A program made the translations under genes and the position numbers. This document shows, piece by piece, positions 6,227 to 6,376 of a stretch of 6,376 bases of DNA. A model generated the notes under the pieces. It made no database searches. It was not told the origin of the DNA and worked only from the letters and a program-made list of their open reading frames with translations. This stretch comes from Deltaproteobacteria bacterium (GTDB taxonomy: Bacteria > Myxococcota_A > Polyangia > HGW-17 > SLPX01): assembly GCA_011390535.1 (NCBI GenBank), contig JAABSF010000165.1:1-6376 (forward strand). The letters run 5' to 3'. The stretch's first letter is position 1; each line of letters begins with the position of its first letter.

Positions 6227-6260
6227 AAAAGATAAAACAACCCGGGCTAAAAGGCTGTTT
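6227..6260 (-). terminator. Candidate leftward terminator hairpin
   Basis: On the minus strand AAACAGCC (6260-6253) pairs with GGTTGTTT (6242-6235) as an 8-bp stem with one G-U pair and a 10-nt loop. TATCTTTT (6234-6227) follows. On the plus strand the same stem has an A-C mismatch and no T-tract, so it would suit a leftward gene beyond the contig end better than rimI. The stem is AU-rich at its base, so confidence is low. Confidence 0.3.
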
Positions 6261-6291
6261 AAAAAGCAAATTCCTTTGAACAAAATTGTGT

Positions 6292-6359
6292 AGCAAACTC
6301 TACTGCGTGACAGCCCCCCACGCGCAGCAAACTCTTCCCTGTGACAACCCCCCACGCAC
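6292..6359. repeat. 34-bp direct repeat, two copies plus start of a third
   Basis: Copies at 6292-6325 and 6326-6359 agree at 28 of 34 positions. Both share AGCAAACTCT at the start, GTGACA in the middle and a run of six C before ACGC. Differences cluster at unit positions 11-15. AGTAAA at 6360-6365 looks like the beginning of a third copy before the sequence passes into adapter-like bases. Unit 1 can fold through GCGTG (6305-6309) and CACGC (6319-6323), but unit 2 keeps this pairing only partly. The array probably continued past the break. No coding sequence is evident in it. Confidence 0.75.
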
Positions 6360-6364
6360 AGTAA

Positions 6365-6376
6365 AGATCGGAAGAG
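6365..6376. other. Illumina adapter remnant at contig end
   Basis: The last 12 bases, AGATCGGAAGAG, equal the first 12 bases of the standard Illumina TruSeq adapter stem. Their position at the very end of the window fits read-through adapter left in an assembly. The first A or two could still be genomic. Confidence 0.88.

Noticed and set aside
6292..6359. CRISPR-like array at the right end
   Set aside because: Units abut directly with 34-bp period, similarity extends through almost the whole unit, and only two copies are seen, so there are no spacers.

Overview
This looks like one end of a metagenomic contig from a Gram-negative bacterium, probably a deltaproteobacterial-type lineage (Myxococcota or Bradymonadota-like). 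The main support is the 918-aa secreted protein. It has an Asp/Ser/Gly-rich linker near its C-terminus, then a Cys-x-Cys pair, one hydrophobic segment and a terminal Arg-Arg, an arrangement resembling the MYXO-CTERM surface-sorting tail. This assignment is inference; no rRNA or other marker gene is present. The right end carries 12 bases that match the start of the Illumina adapter stem, so the window edge there is an assembly or read end.

Layout. (1) 2-409, + strand: the C-terminal end of a surface or secreted beta-helix protein with the terminal 'choice-of-anchor Q' signature. (2) 486-3242, - strand, convergent with it: a secreted GH15-like glucoamylase-family protein with a candidate C-terminal sorting tail. 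(3) 3417-5209, - strand: a probable two-gene operon. The first gene, 3806-5209, encodes a CDP-alcohol phosphotransferase with an intact catalytic motif fused to an N-terminal domain that resembles a degenerate sugar-phosphate nucleotidyltransferase. The second, 3417-3791, encodes a DUF192 protein. (4) 5210-5576: a divergent intergenic region of 367 nt. It holds a hairpin plus T-tract in front of the phosphotransferase gene, a near-consensus sigma70 promoter pointing right, and an exactly 17-bp-periodic tandem array of seven units that begins where transcription from that promoter should start. (5) 5577-6206, + strand: a RimI-type N-acetyltransferase with an enlarged region before its core beta strands. 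(6) 6207-6376: noncoding tail with a candidate leftward terminator hairpin, two copies of a 34-bp direct repeat and the adapter remnant.

How the parts relate. The two surface proteins at the left are plausibly part of an extracellular or envelope programme, with alpha-glucan breakdown as the best guess for the GH15-like enzyme. The phosphotransferase/DUF192 pair is a membrane-lipid or osmolyte module of unknown product. RimI is housekeeping. I see no defence system, mobile element, CRISPR array or RNA gene. The most unusual items are the 17-bp leader array before rimI and the degenerate nucleotidyltransferase/CDP-alcohol phosphotransferase fusion.
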